Origin: Prunella strophiata
Taxonomy: Eukaryota > Chordata > Aves > Passeriformes > Prunellidae
DNA: 64,000 nucleotides
Direction of reading: 5' to 3'
NCBI GenBank assembly: GCA_036583965.1
Contig: JAZBQD010000030.1
Location: forward strand, 112,745,889 to 112,809,888
The notes under the pieces are model-generated. The model did not search any database. It worked only from the letters and a program-made list of their open reading frames with translations, and was not told where the DNA came from. Positions 12,528-23,486 of this stretch are shown here, piece by piece. Position 1 is the first letter of the stretch. Each line of letters opens with the position of its first letter. The translations under genes and the position numbers were made by a program.

Positions 12528-13017
12528 CAAGGCTGAGGGAGCTGGGGCTGCTCAGCCTGGAGAGGAGCCCCAGATTAGAGGGGCCCTCAGCCCTGGGGGT
12601 GCCTGGTGTCCCTGGCTGGCTGTCCCTGTGTGTCCCTGGCTGTCCCTGTGTCCCCCAGTCTGTCCCTGTGTGTCCCTGTGTCCCCCAGTCTGTCCCTGTG
12701 TCCCCCAGTCTGTCCCTGTGCTCAGGAGGTCAGAGCAGCCCCAGGCTCTGCCCCAGGCCCAGCAATGGCCCCAGAGCCACGGGCAGGGCTGAGCCCAGCA
12801 ATTCCCCTGCACAGGAGGCACAACTTCTGCCTTGGGCAGTGCCCAGCCCTGAGCAGAGCCCAGAGAGGGGCTGGGGTTTCCTTCCTGGGATATTCCAGAG
12901 CCACCTGGACACAGCCCTGTGCCCTGTGCTCTGGGATGACCCTGCTGGAGCAGGGAGGTGGCACCAGTGACCCTCTGTGGTCCCTGCCAGCCTGGCCCAT
13001 TCTGTGATTCTGTGACG
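12528..13017 (+). mobile_element. CR1 LINE 3' part with short internal minisatellite
   Basis: The plus strand starts at 'gctgagggagctggggctgc' and passes through an internal tandem array of TGTCCCTGTG/TCCCCCAG units (about 12608-12720). It then follows CR1 sequence ('cagagcagccccaggctctg', 'ccacctggacacagccctgt') and ends with 'ccattctgtgattctgtga'. The copy at 36922-38078 has the same plan with a much longer array at the same place. Confidence 0.88.
12608..12720 (+). repeat. Short TGTCCCTGTG minisatellite inside CR1
   Basis: Roughly 110 bases of 10- to 20-bp units built from 'tgtccctgtg' and 'tcccccagtc'. It is the short-allele equivalent of the array at 37165-37790. The cysteine/proline/valine-rich open frames across it come from the repeat. 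Confidence 0.85.
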
Positions 13018-13434
13018 ACCAAAAACTCTCGTTCTTTTCAATTTGAAACAAACCTGACAAAAACTGTCCTTTTGTGACATGTTCATCCAAACATTATCCA
13101 TCAAATCACCTGGTTATTGAAAGGCTCTTGGCCAAGAAACACAGAAATAATCTTCTTTAATAATAATCTTCACATTGCAGTGAGAGCACACTTTAGAGTT
13201 CAGTCTACAATCTGTCCATATGAGGAAGTCAATTATTTTATAGGATCCTAGGGAGAGTTACAGGGGGATAAAATGTCCTCAGTAGCTGTTCAGGTTCTTA
13301 TTCAGCCTCTCCAGAATCAGCCCTGCACTCTGTGCAGTGACAGACTGATTGCAGCCTCTTTTCACCTTCAGTGCAAATGAGGTTTGGGGCCACAGGATCC
13401 ACACACTTGAGGGTCTTAGGGAAGGTCCCCTCAC
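13018..13434. other. Unique sequence
   Basis: Unique sequence between the CR1 tail and the possible exon. The open frame of the possible exon continues on the minus strand into this stretch as far as about 13279, where it meets a stop. Confidence 0.4.
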
Positions 13435-13515
13435 TCTGCGGGGATGAAATCCCACCATAAAAGCCACAACCAGGCCCAAAGCAATAATTGCAAGGATCAT
13501 CAGGACAGTGATAGG
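13435..13515 (-). CDS. Possible small exon encoding a membrane helix (unidentified)
   Basis: On the minus strand a pyrimidine-rich acceptor (ttatttcttcttcag, just above 13515) is followed by 27 open codons and then a plausible donor (AGA|GTGAGG at 13434). The length, 81 bases, is a multiple of three. The frame encodes the strongly hydrophobic run MILAIIALGLVVAFMVGF, then HPRR, which would fit a transmembrane segment with basic residues on the inner side. The same frame stays open to a stop near 13279, so it could also be a terminal exon. A second overlapping frame (13298-13546) is open too and Cys-rich (CPDDPCNYCFGPGCGFYGG), which weakens the case for either. I do not recognise the protein, and no partner exon is visible in the window. 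Confidence 0.2.
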
Positions 13516-13985
13516 CTGAAGAAGAAATAATCACATCTCTATTCACACCTTATTGAAGTAAATACTTGGTGCTGCAAATTCTCATACCTCTTATATGAAA
13601 TTTACACTCATACCGGTGTAAACTGGACATGATCAAGAAGGAAGGATAGATCCAAATTCCCAGAAAGAATTATCTCCTCACTGGCTTCGTAGGCAAGCAA
13701 ATCCTGAGAATGAAATAGTCACAGCCATTAAGTTATAAATATATTTTAATGAAGTGCTGCAAAAATGCTGCCCTGATTGAAAAATGAAGTGATATAATTG
13801 GTTCTGTTGGCAGCCTAATTTTGAACCGTGTACAATTCACACATTAAACTTCCTTTAGAGCTGAAGTTCCCAGTGTATTATAAAATAATAAAAGACAGTA
13901 TTGCCTGATGATTGCATGTTCACTGCAATGATGTGCTACTAATGAGAGGGACTTTTCTCCTCAAAAATAAAAATACTCCATTGGC
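13516..13985. other. Unique AT-rich sequence
   Basis: No gene or recognised transposon. If the neighbouring segment is an exon, this would be the intron just upstream of it on the minus strand. Confidence 0.4.
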
Positions 13986-14090
13986 TCATAGAATCCCAGA
14001 ATAGGTTTGGTTTGGAGGGGACCTCAAAGATCAGCCAGTTCCAGTCCCCTGCCATGGGCAGGGACATCTTAAATTAGAACAGGTTGCTCA
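13986..14090 (-). mobile_element. CR1 LINE 3' end, short
   Basis: The plus strand reads 'tcatagaatcccagaatagg', 'tttggtttggaggggacctc' and 'cccctgccatgggcagggac'. This is the reverse complement of a CR1 tail and 3' end. Similarity is lost after 'aggttgctcaagttcc'. Confidence 0.85.
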
Positions 14091-15849
14091 AGTTCCATGA
14101 GGAACTATTCTGTGCATCCCCAGCAAATCTTGGTCCCCTCTTCCAAGGTGATCAATCACCTGCATTCAGCACCTCAGAGTCACCCTGTAACTTCAGCTTT
14201 CTGTAACAATCCTGCTCTTCCAACTTGGTGGCATTTCCTCCAGAAATGAAGGCACATTTCTTCCACCTTTCATTTACAATCACATGCAGACAGCAACTAC
14301 ACACCTTCAAAATGTGTTTGTTTAACAATTTTTTACCAAAGTACTGCAAAATGCAGTCAGAAGAAACCAAGGAAAGCATCTGAACACTGGTGGTGTAGGG
14401 ACTTTAACAGACTAGGCTGATAAAAACAAAGAGATATACTAAGGAAAAAAGAAAGGATGAAACTTCAGCTTCAAAATAGTTCAAATAAAGTTGCTTGTGA
14501 AGTGCAAACGACCAAATCTGTTGAGCACATACTTCCTTTTCAGCTTAGAACTCTAGGCGTAACCTTAAAGTTAGACACAAATTTAATTACTTTGCTCAGA
14601 CAGAACCCTTGAGAGCTGTTCACCCAAATGTGAAGTGTAAAACAGAGTTTATTAGACACATTTTCAGGCTCTCCTAATTGTCACTGCCATAATTCAGTTT
14701 TCTCTTAATAACATGCAATGACATTTTTACATCAACGCTGCGTCCTACAGCTTTCAAGAAAAGCAGAGACTACCAACAAAAATACCTTAAAAATCACTGT
14801 CCTGCTCAAAGCAAGGTGCAGTTTGGAGGGAGAGTTATTATTGTCATCACCACCATTATCCTCATTGCTATTTTTATTAATTAGAGAGCAGATATCAGGG
14901 AAAAAAAACTGCAAAACCAAAGCACTTCTGGCATAAATTCTCCTTCCCTGAAATTATCATTTCCAGTGCAAGGGCAGAGATATTGTGATTCATTGCAGAA
15001 GAAGCATTGGTTAGTGACAGGACCAAGGCCACCTGCAAAGACAGCATAAAATAAAGTACCAGGAGAAAGGGAAAGAAAGTATTTTTCAGTGCAGGACTCT
15101 GTCCTTGTCTCTGGCTGCTGAAGAAGCTGCATATTGGAGGCAGGAAGATACAAAAGCAAATTTTGTGCTTTTGAATCTTACCCTGTCATCTTCTTCACTT
15201 TAGTCTCCAGAAATCAGAATTTGAGGAGGAATGCTAAGAATCTCTAACAGAGACAAATAATTAATGTTCCTCACACAGATTCCCCTCTATGCAGTCTCCC
15301 TTGTTTCTCCTTGTGCATTTCTGAGCTAGTAATGGTTAATACCCAGCCCAGATTTCCCTTGTGTCCTAATTCTTCTCTGTTCTTTTTTCAGTTAGAGATG
15401 CCAAGGTGCATAAAATCAGATTTGTCTGCAATTAACTCCTGTTTGAGTACAAGAGTCTGGGCTGCTTTGCTCACTGCCCAGTTCTCCCCATCAAAGCAAT
15501 GATCACTAAAGTAAATCAGGAGACTCTGAATCCTGACACAGGTGTGTGTAAATCTGTGCACACAGGGTGGTAGGAGCTGTACTGAGCTTGTTCTCTGGAG
15601 AGAGATGAAGGGACAAATGCAGAACTGGACCTTGATAAAGTTGTGTTCAGTGTGGGCTCCTAAAAGAGCCCCAGGTGTGTTCCCTGCCTGCACATCTGCC
15701 AGCTCAGCTTTAACCCCTTCTCTGCTGTCCCTGAATGCAGCAGCTCCTGCAGTGCTTGGCACAACTTCTGTGGGATGGTCTCAGCCAGCCCAGCTGAGAA
15801 ACAGAACCCCCAAATCTCTGGGGCTGGCAAAGCCCTCCCAGCCCATGCA
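14091..15849. other. Unique sequence, no gene seen
   Basis: About 1.76 kb without a recognisable gene or transposon, except that the last 150 bases (from about 15700) become GC-rich and could be a diverged extension of the following CR1. Confidence 0.45.
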
Positions 15850-16765
15850 GTGCCAGCTGTGCCTGATCCCCACCTTGTCCCCAGCCCAGAGCACTCAGTG
15901 CCACCTGCAGGGGACACCTGCAGGGATGGGCACTGCAAAGCTCCCTGGGCAGCCCCTGCCAAGGCCTGAGCAGATTTCCATGGGCAAATTCCTGCTGCTG
16001 GCCAAGCTGAGCCTGCCCTGGCCCAGCCTGAGGCCGTTCCCTCTGCTCCTGTCCCTGTTCCCTGGCAGCAGAGCCCGACCCCCCCGGCTGTGCCCTCCTG
16101 GCAGGGACTTGTGCAGAGCCACAAGGGCCCCCTGAGCCTCCTTTGCTCCAGGCTCAGCCCCTGCCCAGCTCCTCAGGGATTCTCCATTCCCTGCCCAGCT
16201 CCTCAGGGATTCTCCATTCCCTTCCCAGCTCCCTCAGGGATTCTCCATTCCCTTCCCAGCTCCTCAGGAATTCTCCATTCTCTTCCCAGCTCCTCAGGAA
16301 TTCTCCATTCCCTTCCCAGCTCCTCAGGGATTCTCCATTCCCTTCCCAGCTCCCTCAGGGATTCTCCATTCCCTTCCCAGCTCCCTCAGGGATTCTCCAT
16401 TCCCTTCCCAGCTCTGTTCCCTGCCCTGGACACGCTCCAGCCCCTCCAGGGCTCTCCTGCAGGACCAGAACTGGACACAGCCCTGGAGGGGCCTCTCAGA
16501 GGCAGCACAGAGGGACAATCCCTGCCCTGCTCCTGCTGCACACACAATTCCTCACCCAGCCCAGCTGCCAGTGGCCTCTTGCCCACCTGGGCACCCCTGG
16601 GCTGTGTCCAGCCCCTGTCTCCAGCACCCCCAGGGCCTTTTCCAGCTTTCAGCCCCTCTGCCCAGCCTGGAGCTCCCTGGGGTTGTTGTGACCCAAGGGC
16701 AGGTCTGGCCCATCCATCCAGCCTGCCCAGATCCCTCTGCAGTGCCTTCCTACACTCCAAGGATC
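15850..16765 (-). mobile_element. CR1 LINE 3' part with internal minisatellite
   Basis: Read on the plus strand, this is a reverse-complement CR1: ccaccttgtccccagcccag, gcagcccctgccaaggcctg, 'cctgctgctggccaagctga' and 'gacttgtgcagagccacaag'. It then passes through a tandem array at 16161-16414 and into the upstream CR1 body (cctggacacgctccagcccc, ccagaactggacacagccct) to about 16765. The proline/serine/phenylalanine-rich frames over the array are not genes. Confidence 0.88.
16161..16414 (-). repeat. 31-bp minisatellite inside CR1, about 8 units
   Basis: Units of 30-31 bases contain 'cagggattctccattccc' followed by 'ttcccagctcc(c)t'. There are about eight copies with single-base differences (gggatt/ggaatt, ctgccc/cttccc). 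The unit resembles the neighbouring CR1 segment CTGAGGGAGCTGGG read on the minus strand, so it probably grew from CR1 sequence. Confidence 0.92.
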
Positions 16766-18018
16766 CTTCTTGGTCCATTTGTGCCTGAGGTTGTTAAATA
16801 CACACATGATTTCTGAGATTTGGATAAAATCTCTCAGGGACTTTCTGGTGCTCTGTCTCACTGACGTTACGAACACTTGTGGAGCGCCTTCATTCATGTG
16901 AGAATTAAAAAAAAAAAAGAAAAAACAGAAAAAAATCCTCTCATACACAAAAGAATTGTCCAATTCTTGGACTAATGTCCAAGTTCAGAGGCTGTTCCCT
17001 GCTTCTTTTGGGCATACTTAAGTTTTTTGGGGATAGCATATTTGTCACAACCAGCTCCAGTGTTCCCTAGGCAAGAAGAAAATAACCCATTTCTATTTCA
17101 GACTTTGCAGCTCTGTAGCTGCTTGAAGGGATAAGGACATGCACTGGGGAACTACAGTCTTTAAATATATATATATTTACATACACACACACACACATAT
17201 CTATACATGTCTATATATAAATTAAATATACAGGGGAGTACAGTTGAACTGAATGATTAAAATGTGCTGGCAACTTCATAAAACCAAAATCTTTTCTCCA
17301 GCTCCCCTGAAGTCAAGGGAGACACCAAGTCACCAGACCTCATGGGCTCCTAGGACATATCAAGTATAAATTTACAACTGTGCAATGACACTGAACATCA
17401 GTTGAGGATCTCTCCTTGCACAGAACAAGATGCAAATATTTTCATTTAAATTAAGAAGTCAGAGAGCATGTTTGGGCATCAGGAAGTTCAGGTAAAGAAC
17501 CAGGTTCAGGTTCAGAGTTGCATTCCTCTCCTCATATATTTTATATCCTCTCCTCAGATATTTGGGGTGGAAAGACTCTGGCCCTGTCCCTACAGCCAAG
17601 CCTTGTGTGATCCTTAGGAGAAAAGAGATTCAAACAAACCCCAAACTGGCTAATTTTACAGTGCTCTTCCCAGTTGACAAGGATGAAATTTAATGTGCAC
17701 TAATTAGTCTGAAATGATGGGAGCCTGGAATTATCTTCACCCTGTAATTTAGAACCTGGTAATGATTTTTACCTAACCCACACATTAGATACTGAGACCT
17801 ATATTCATACTTCTCCTTTTAGACATCTTAAATGTAGCATTGCAGCACCTAAAATTTAGGCTTCTCACCCCATGTGTGATTCAGACTAAATTAGAAACTT
17901 ATGTGATCCTGGAAACACAGGGAGTCAGGTGCTTCCAAAGTCCTTCAGAAGGGAGTTCAGGAATCCTGGATTGACAGAGCCTGCACTTTCTTGTGAGGTG
18001 ATTCCATGGCCTCACAGG
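16766..18018. other. Unique sequence with an AT/CA microsatellite
   Basis: No gene seen. It contains a small dinucleotide repeat at 17164-17200: a short (AT)n run, then (CA)n of about nine units. The rest is ordinary unique AT-rich DNA. Confidence 0.5.
17164..17200. repeat. Compound AT / CA microsatellite
   Basis: A short (AT)n run, then 'ttacat', then about nine CA units (tacacacacacacacac). Confidence 0.9.
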
Positions 18019-18657
18019 TGTTGGGGGTTGGATTTGTTTCCTTTGTGTTTGTGGAATTTTTCCCTGATTGCTGGGTACTGATGGGTGCTTGACCCAAACA
18101 CAAGAGGGGCCAAACTCGAGTTTTGGGGCTGGTGCTCCCTGATGGTGGCACTGAGGCTCCCCAGTGCCATGGCACACTGCATCATCCCACTGTGAGATGC
18201 TGCACCAGTGAGGGGAGCACCCAGCACTCCCACCCAGATAAAAAGGGCACCTGGCAGCACCAGGGTATCCTGTTTGCCACTGCATTCCCAGAGGAGGACT
18301 GGACCCATCTCACCACCCCTGGACTTTCTACAGGAGCATCTCTGCTCCAAAGAACTGCATCTGTTACTGCAGGAGGATTCATCTGGGCTGCTTTTAACAC
18401 CCTGACCAACAGGGTGTCAGGTCACAGCCCTGACTCTGGCAGGGTTTTTGTTTGTTTTGTTTTTTGCTTGTCTTTCTGTACTATTACATTTGTATTTTTA
18501 ATATTCCTAGTAAAAAACTGCTATTCCTATTCCCAAATTTTTGCCTGAAAGCCCCTAATTGCAAAATTATAATAATCTGAGGGAGGGGTTTACATTCTCT
18601 ACCCAAAGGGAGATTCCAGCTTTTGCTGGCAGATACCTGTCTCTCAAAAGCAGGACA
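18019..18657 (+). mobile_element. Solo ERV LTR, same family as the 22.5-kb LTR
   Basis: It starts TGTTGGGGGTTGG and ends AAGCAGGACA, with flanks ACAGG and ACAAG that look like a slightly decayed 5-bp target duplication. A TATA-like 'gataaaaagg' lies at about 18237. The 3' part, 'cctagtaaaaaactgctatt' then 'gggaggggtttacattctct', matches the minus strand of the LTR at 22551-23797, as do 'gcatcatcccactg' and 'gcattcccagagga' in the middle. The 5-bp flank suggests an ERVL-type element. No internal retroviral sequence adjoins it. Confidence 0.7.
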
Positions 18658-18936
18658 ACAAGGAAAATCCTGCACTTCAAAAAGCCAAGTTCTCCTCTGG
18701 CCCTGTGCATGGAGGCAGCAGAAACCCTTTTTGGTTTTTGGACAGGGTCATTTCCAGGAGAACCCTGGGTCTGCCAGCTGCCATCAGCCTGGCTCCATAG
18801 TCCCAGTGCCAGGAGAGGGATTTTCCTCCAAACAGGACAATGTCTGCTTGTCCCTCTGCTCCTGGTGTCAGGCCATCCTGTGAACATGTGTCAGATTGTG
18901 CCTTTTTTTTGACTTAGAGATGAGGTAATTGATAGG
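18658..18936. other. Unique spacer
   Basis: About 280 bases between two LTRs. No gene seen. Confidence 0.5.
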
Positions 18937-19714
18937 TGTTTTAAAAAACTTCTATTTTTAGTTTTATGAGAAGGGTGAGATAATACAAATGCTATAATTT
19001 ACATTATTATAATTAGAATTTAATTATTTCTTAATTATAATATATTATATGGGGTTTTTTGTTTATTAGTTTTTGTTATATTGCAAATGGTTTAAAGCTA
19101 ATAATATAAAATTACTTTTTGTGGGTTGTCATTGTAGGCCCCCAGCTGGGTAATAATTAGCATTGACTCCATGACACCAGAAGGCTGATCAATCACTTTA
19201 TTCTATTATATTGTACTATGCTATACTTATTGAGAAACTCATCACCCTTACAGTCTGATACAACTTTGACCTAATTAGTAAATCCATCAAAAACACCATC
19301 ACCAGTATCCAATTAAGAAATCACCCTTTGGTAAACAAATCTCCATAACCCATGCCACAAGTACACAACAAGTGCAACAAGTGGAGATAAGAATTGTTTC
19401 TCATTCTTTTCTCTAATCTTCTCACAACCTTCCCAGGAAAATCCTGGGAAATTCATGCCCACTGCTTTCTGTGGAGAGAGCTGTGGCTACAGTGGGTCTT
19501 ACTATATTATAGTTTTATTTCTCTGAAGAAATAAATTTTATTTAGTCTTATTTGTAAGGTTATTTTTTGAAACTTATTTTTAGTTTAATTTCTTTTTTAA
19601 CAATGCTTGTCTTATTTTATGGTATTTTTAAGGTAGTATTTTTCATTTGAAGGTTTGCATATAGATGTATACTATGTGAGGTTTTGAGAATTTTTTATAA
19701 ATCCATTTCTTACA
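18937..19714 (-). mobile_element. ERV 3' LTR, split by a younger LTR
   Basis: On the minus strand this LTR begins TGTAAGAAATGG at 19714, directly after a purine-rich tract (aagagagagggggaaa, 19715-19731) that is a likely polypurine tract. It ends with AAAACA at 18937. It is interrupted by a complete second LTR at 19127-19491. Without that insertion and its duplication it is about 407 bases long, close to the 423-base relative at 60941-61363. The shared features 'gagaagggtgaga(t/c)aatac' and 'ttgagaatt..aaatccatt' tie the two together. Confidence 0.65.
19127..19491 (-). mobile_element. Solo ERV LTR nested in an older LTR
   Basis: This 365-base LTR begins TGTCATTGTAGG and ends GTGGCTACA on the plus strand. 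It is flanked by an exact 6-bp duplication, GTGGGT, at 19121-19126 and 19492-19497. On the minus strand it runs from TGTAGCCAC to AATGACA, with TG...CA ends. A 6-bp duplication is typical of ERVK (class II) integration. It sits inside the older LTR 18937-19714 and is therefore younger. Confidence 0.85.
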
Positions 19715-19860
19715 TTTCCCCCTCTCTCTTGAATGGAAAAAGAATTTTTTTGATGGTTTTGTTGTATTGGTTGTTGTGCATAGTGGCTATATGGGATATT
19801 TGGTGACCAGGATATTTTTGCTTTTTTTGACCTTGCTGTTGAAGACCAAGTCCACACTCA
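19715..19860 (-). mobile_element. ERV internal remnant next to the 3' LTR
   Basis: On the minus strand this lies just upstream of the LTR at 18937-19714 and ends in the presumed polypurine tract at 19715-19731. A comparable junction is present at 61364-61415 by the related LTR. It is short and has no intact viral reading frame; I cannot tell which internal region it comes from. The upstream boundary is uncertain. Confidence 0.45.
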
Positions 19861-22545
19861 CCAGCTGCCCTCCTTCTGACCACTGAACCCTGGTGGATTA
19901 CACCATTTCTTTTCTCTCCTCAATCAGTATTCCTGTTTTTCACACCAGTTTGAAGAAAACAGAATTATTTGGCTGTTAATCTCAAAGCATTATATTCTGA
20001 GCCAGTCACCAGGCCCTGTCTGCTGCACAGAACCTCAGCTCTGGAAATGCCAGAGCCTCAGGAAGGGTATCCAACTTTTTTTTTTTAGCAAGACTCATGC
20101 TTAGATTTATAAAAAAACCCATCAATTCTGTCAACTCCACTGCTGCAAGTGCTTTACTCACAGGAATGGAGATAAACACATGCTTAAATCTTTTGCTAAA
20201 TTGGTGTCCCAGAGAGGAAAAGGATTAAGACTTGTGTTCATTGATTGCATGTGATTTTAAACTCTTTGTAGGTTCTCCTGGACTTTCTCATTAGGAAGCA
20301 CAGCAGGCCATTCCCTTTGAAGACCCCTCTTTATTTTATTTTATTATTTTATTTTATCACAATGGAGATTTTATTTTTCAATCAGTCCATGAAATCGAGA
20401 CTGAACCTCTACACAGACTCCACTCAGATTTCTCCATCTTTGAAATCACTGGTTTTGCCATTTCCTGCAGGGGTAAATATACCACTGGAGTCCAACCTGG
20501 GGTGAAATTTTGGAAATTAGGAACTTTTGCAGGTCCCAGCTGAAGCAGTTTGTGTTCACTCTGCTCCTTGGGTAGAAAGTGGCATCCTGCGCTGTCCAAG
20601 GTATTCCAGGGCTGCAGCACTGAGGATAATTGAGGGTAATTGCAGTGGTTAAAATGCCTACTTAGCCATTCCTAATTGAATATGCAAATTACCAAACCTA
20701 CATTACCATCTCAGCAATGTGTGATTCTGTACCCACTGGTGTTTATTTGCAGTTTGAACAGTTTGTTTCTGAGAGAAGAAAAAGAAATAATCTTTCAAGC
20801 TTGTCCATTAAATTATTCTACCAGCTGTCACCTTATTAAAAAGCCTGCAGTTATTAATAAAACTACTTTAAACCACTCACCAGCAACTGCAAATTTAAGG
20901 AGAAGCTCCCTTTCCCCAAGGCTTTCTTGGAAAGGTTCTGAAATTCACTGACAACCTCAAATCCATCTCTCTGCTCCTGCCAATATTCCTGCACGCAGCA
21001 CAGCAGAACCTAACAGGGATAGAAATGCAGATTTTCAGACCTGAAGGTGAGGAGGAACAGGATGGATTTATTCTGAGGTAAAAGCTGCCAAAACTCGGTA
21101 AAAAATTCTGACAAAAGCTGAAATTCTAAGTAAACATTTATCTTGTGCATTTTTAAACAAATGGTGTAAACTAAGAAATGAACCAGAAAGAAATAGAGAA
21201 CATGATTTATAGGAGATGGAGGAAATGAAAGAGAATTGTAAAGCAGAAGATGTAGCCACCTCTTGTGCACCACAGTGTAAAATATCAAGATTTATCTGAA
21301 AATGTAATTTTAGGTCAAGTGGAGTCAAGGCAGTAAAAATTTATTACCAGCTTCCATCATCAAAGATCCTAGACAAAGAAAAGAAACAACAAAATTGTAC
21401 AAAGCCAACAAAAATGACAACAGAAATCCCCTCTCACACACACAGGCAAACAAAAATAAACTCAGAAACAAGTTATGATGTTAAACTCATCAGTTCTGTG
21501 TTAGAAATAGAGAGGAATTGTGACATCAGGTTGGCAAGTTGATACAATTTAAGGTGCTGGGTGGTTGTCAAAGCCCTGCTGGTGTGGATTTTGCTAACTC
21601 TGCATGTGGAAGTGCTTGGGTTACTGTCCAGAGCTCATCCAACTGGAATTGGCTCAATTTCTGTCCATTTGTTCAGAGCAGGAAACAGAAATGAAACCAC
21701 TGCTGGATTTGAGCCATGACTGTCTCAAGTGTGGGGCAAATGAGGTAAAAATCAAAGTGAGACCTGGAACAGAAATGTTGTGGAAAGCCTAGAAATGGAG
21801 AAAGGAGACAAATTTTCACTTTGCACCACTGCTATCAGAAAGGAGGGGAAAAGCTGCTACACTTCTCCTATTTCTGAGCTGGGAAAGCAGATCCTTGTGA
21901 TCACAGTCACCGTGGTTCTCTCCAGTTTAAAAAAACCAACCCGACAGCATCTCCTTGAAGGGAGAAATACAGGAAGAAAGGAGAGGAAGCAGAGAGCGTT
22001 AGCACAGAAAATGTTTTTTTGAGATGCCTCTGTGATTTTTGCCAGTGAAGAGAAAAATGTCTTTCCTCATCCCAGATGAGCAGTTCATCATGTCCATGTG
22101 GGAATAAAGGCAGTCCATCCACCAGCAGGCAGAGTGCTCATCTGTGTTTTCCACTAGACAGTGACAAATCTTTATTTGGTTTTATTTCAGCTTCCTGGTC
22201 ATCCTTCACTTCTTAGTAAGCTCATCATGAAGTCCAAATTGCGTTCAGCTGCTGCTGAACAGGGCAAACAGCACTTCCAATCCTGCAAAAGCTGACAGCA
22301 TGCTTGTTCCACCACTGCTTCCATCACTTCCCATAAAGAAAAGTGGCACCACAGGCTGGCATCAGAAAAGGGTGGAAAACCAAACAGGAACAAAGGCATT
22401 CCACCCCACAGGACACGTCTCTGGGGTTTTTTTGGAACCACCAGTAGAATTGAGATGCATCTATTTGGATTCCTTCTTCCAGCTTTATGGCAGATCAGCT
22501 TCTTTGCTCTTTTTCCCAAACAATTCCCACCAAAACTCAGTGTGG
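19861..22545. other. Unique sequence with an ATTTT simple repeat
   Basis: About 2.7 kb with no recognised gene or transposon. It includes a (TTTTA)n stretch at 20330-20357. ERV sequence may continue for some distance past 19860 without being recognisable. Confidence 0.45.
20330..20357. repeat. (TTTTA)n simple repeat
   Basis: About five imperfect TTTTA units. Confidence 0.85.
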
Positions 22546-22643
22546 TGCTCTGTCTTGGTTTGAAAAGATAGGTGTCTGCTAAGGAAGGCAGGAGCCTCCC
22601 CTGAAATGGAAAATATAAACCCCCTCCCTCCAAATTATTATGA

Positions 22644-22692
22644 TTTTAAAATTAAGAGGCTCTCAGGCAAAGAGAGCCTCTTAATTTTAAAA
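22644..22692. repeat. Perfect 21-bp inverted repeat, 7-base loop
   Basis: The left arm (22644-22664, ttttaaaattaagaggctc...) and the right arm (22672-22692) are exact reverse complements around the loop AGGCAAA. Both lie inside the LTR. The relative at 18019 has only the sequence matching the right arm, at 18541-18566, so the left arm looks like an added inverted copy. Confidence 0.95.
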
Positions 22693-22976
22693 GATATGGG
22701 AGCAGGAATAACAGTTCTTTATTACGGAAGAATATTAAAATAAAATAAAAATGCAGCAATACAAAACAGCACTGCTAGAGTCAGAAGCAGGAGCTGAGCC
22801 CTGTGTGTCAGGGTGGTGGCACAGTCCCATGCCATGGTGGCTGCAGCCTCCTGCAGTGCCAGGGCTGGTTCTGCTGCAGCAGGGACCCTGCACAAGGGGG
22901 GAGTTTTCCTCTGCAGCTCCAGGGCTGCTGCAGATGGGCCTGCTCTCCCTCTGGCAATGCAGAGGAGAAGAAAGGG

Positions 22977-23486
22977 GAATGCAGAGGAGAAGAAAGCTGC
23001 TCCTCTGGGAATGCAGAGGAGAAGAAAGCTGCTCCTCTGGGAATGCAGAGGAGAAGAAAGCTGCTCCTCTGGGAATGCAGAGGAGAAGAAAGCTGCTCCT
23101 CTGGGAATGCAGAGGAGAAGAAAGCTGCTCCTCTGGGAATGCAGAGGAGAAGAAAGCTGCTCCTCTGGGAATGCAGAGGAGAAGAAAGCTGCTCCTCTGG
23201 GAATGCAGAGGAGAAGAAAGCTGCTCCTCTGGGAATGCAGAGGAGAAGAAAGCTGCTCCTCTGGGAATGCAGAGGAGAAGAAAGCTGCTCCTCTGGGAAT
23301 GCAGAGGAGAAGAAAGCTGCTCCTCTGGGAATGCAGAGGAGAAGAAAGCTGCTCCTCTGGGAATGCAGAGGAGAAGAAAGCTGCTCCTCTGGGAATGCAG
23401 AGGAGAAGAAAGCTGCTCCTCTGGGAATGCAGAGGAGAAGAAAGCTGCTCCTCTGGGAATGCAGAGGAGAAGAACTGCTCCTCTGG
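22977..23486. repeat. 32-bp minisatellite inside an LTR: 15 units plus a 30-bp unit
   Basis: Units start at 22977, 23009, 23041 and so on, exactly every 32 bases to 23457, then a 30-base unit ends at 23486. The plus-strand core is GCAGAGGAGAAGAAAGCTG with CTCCTCTGG. A partial unit precedes at about 22954. The units are essentially identical. Because 32 is not a multiple of three and no unit holds a stop, all three plus-strand frames and the minus-strand frame stay open, which produces several false ORFs of 260-360 codons. Confidence 0.97.

Noticed and set aside
16090..16788. A 232-codon Pro/Ser/Phe-rich frame resembling a repetitive structural protein
   Set aside because: It is translation of the 31-bp CR1 minisatellite. 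The same peptide pattern appears at 24881-25481 wherever that array occurs.
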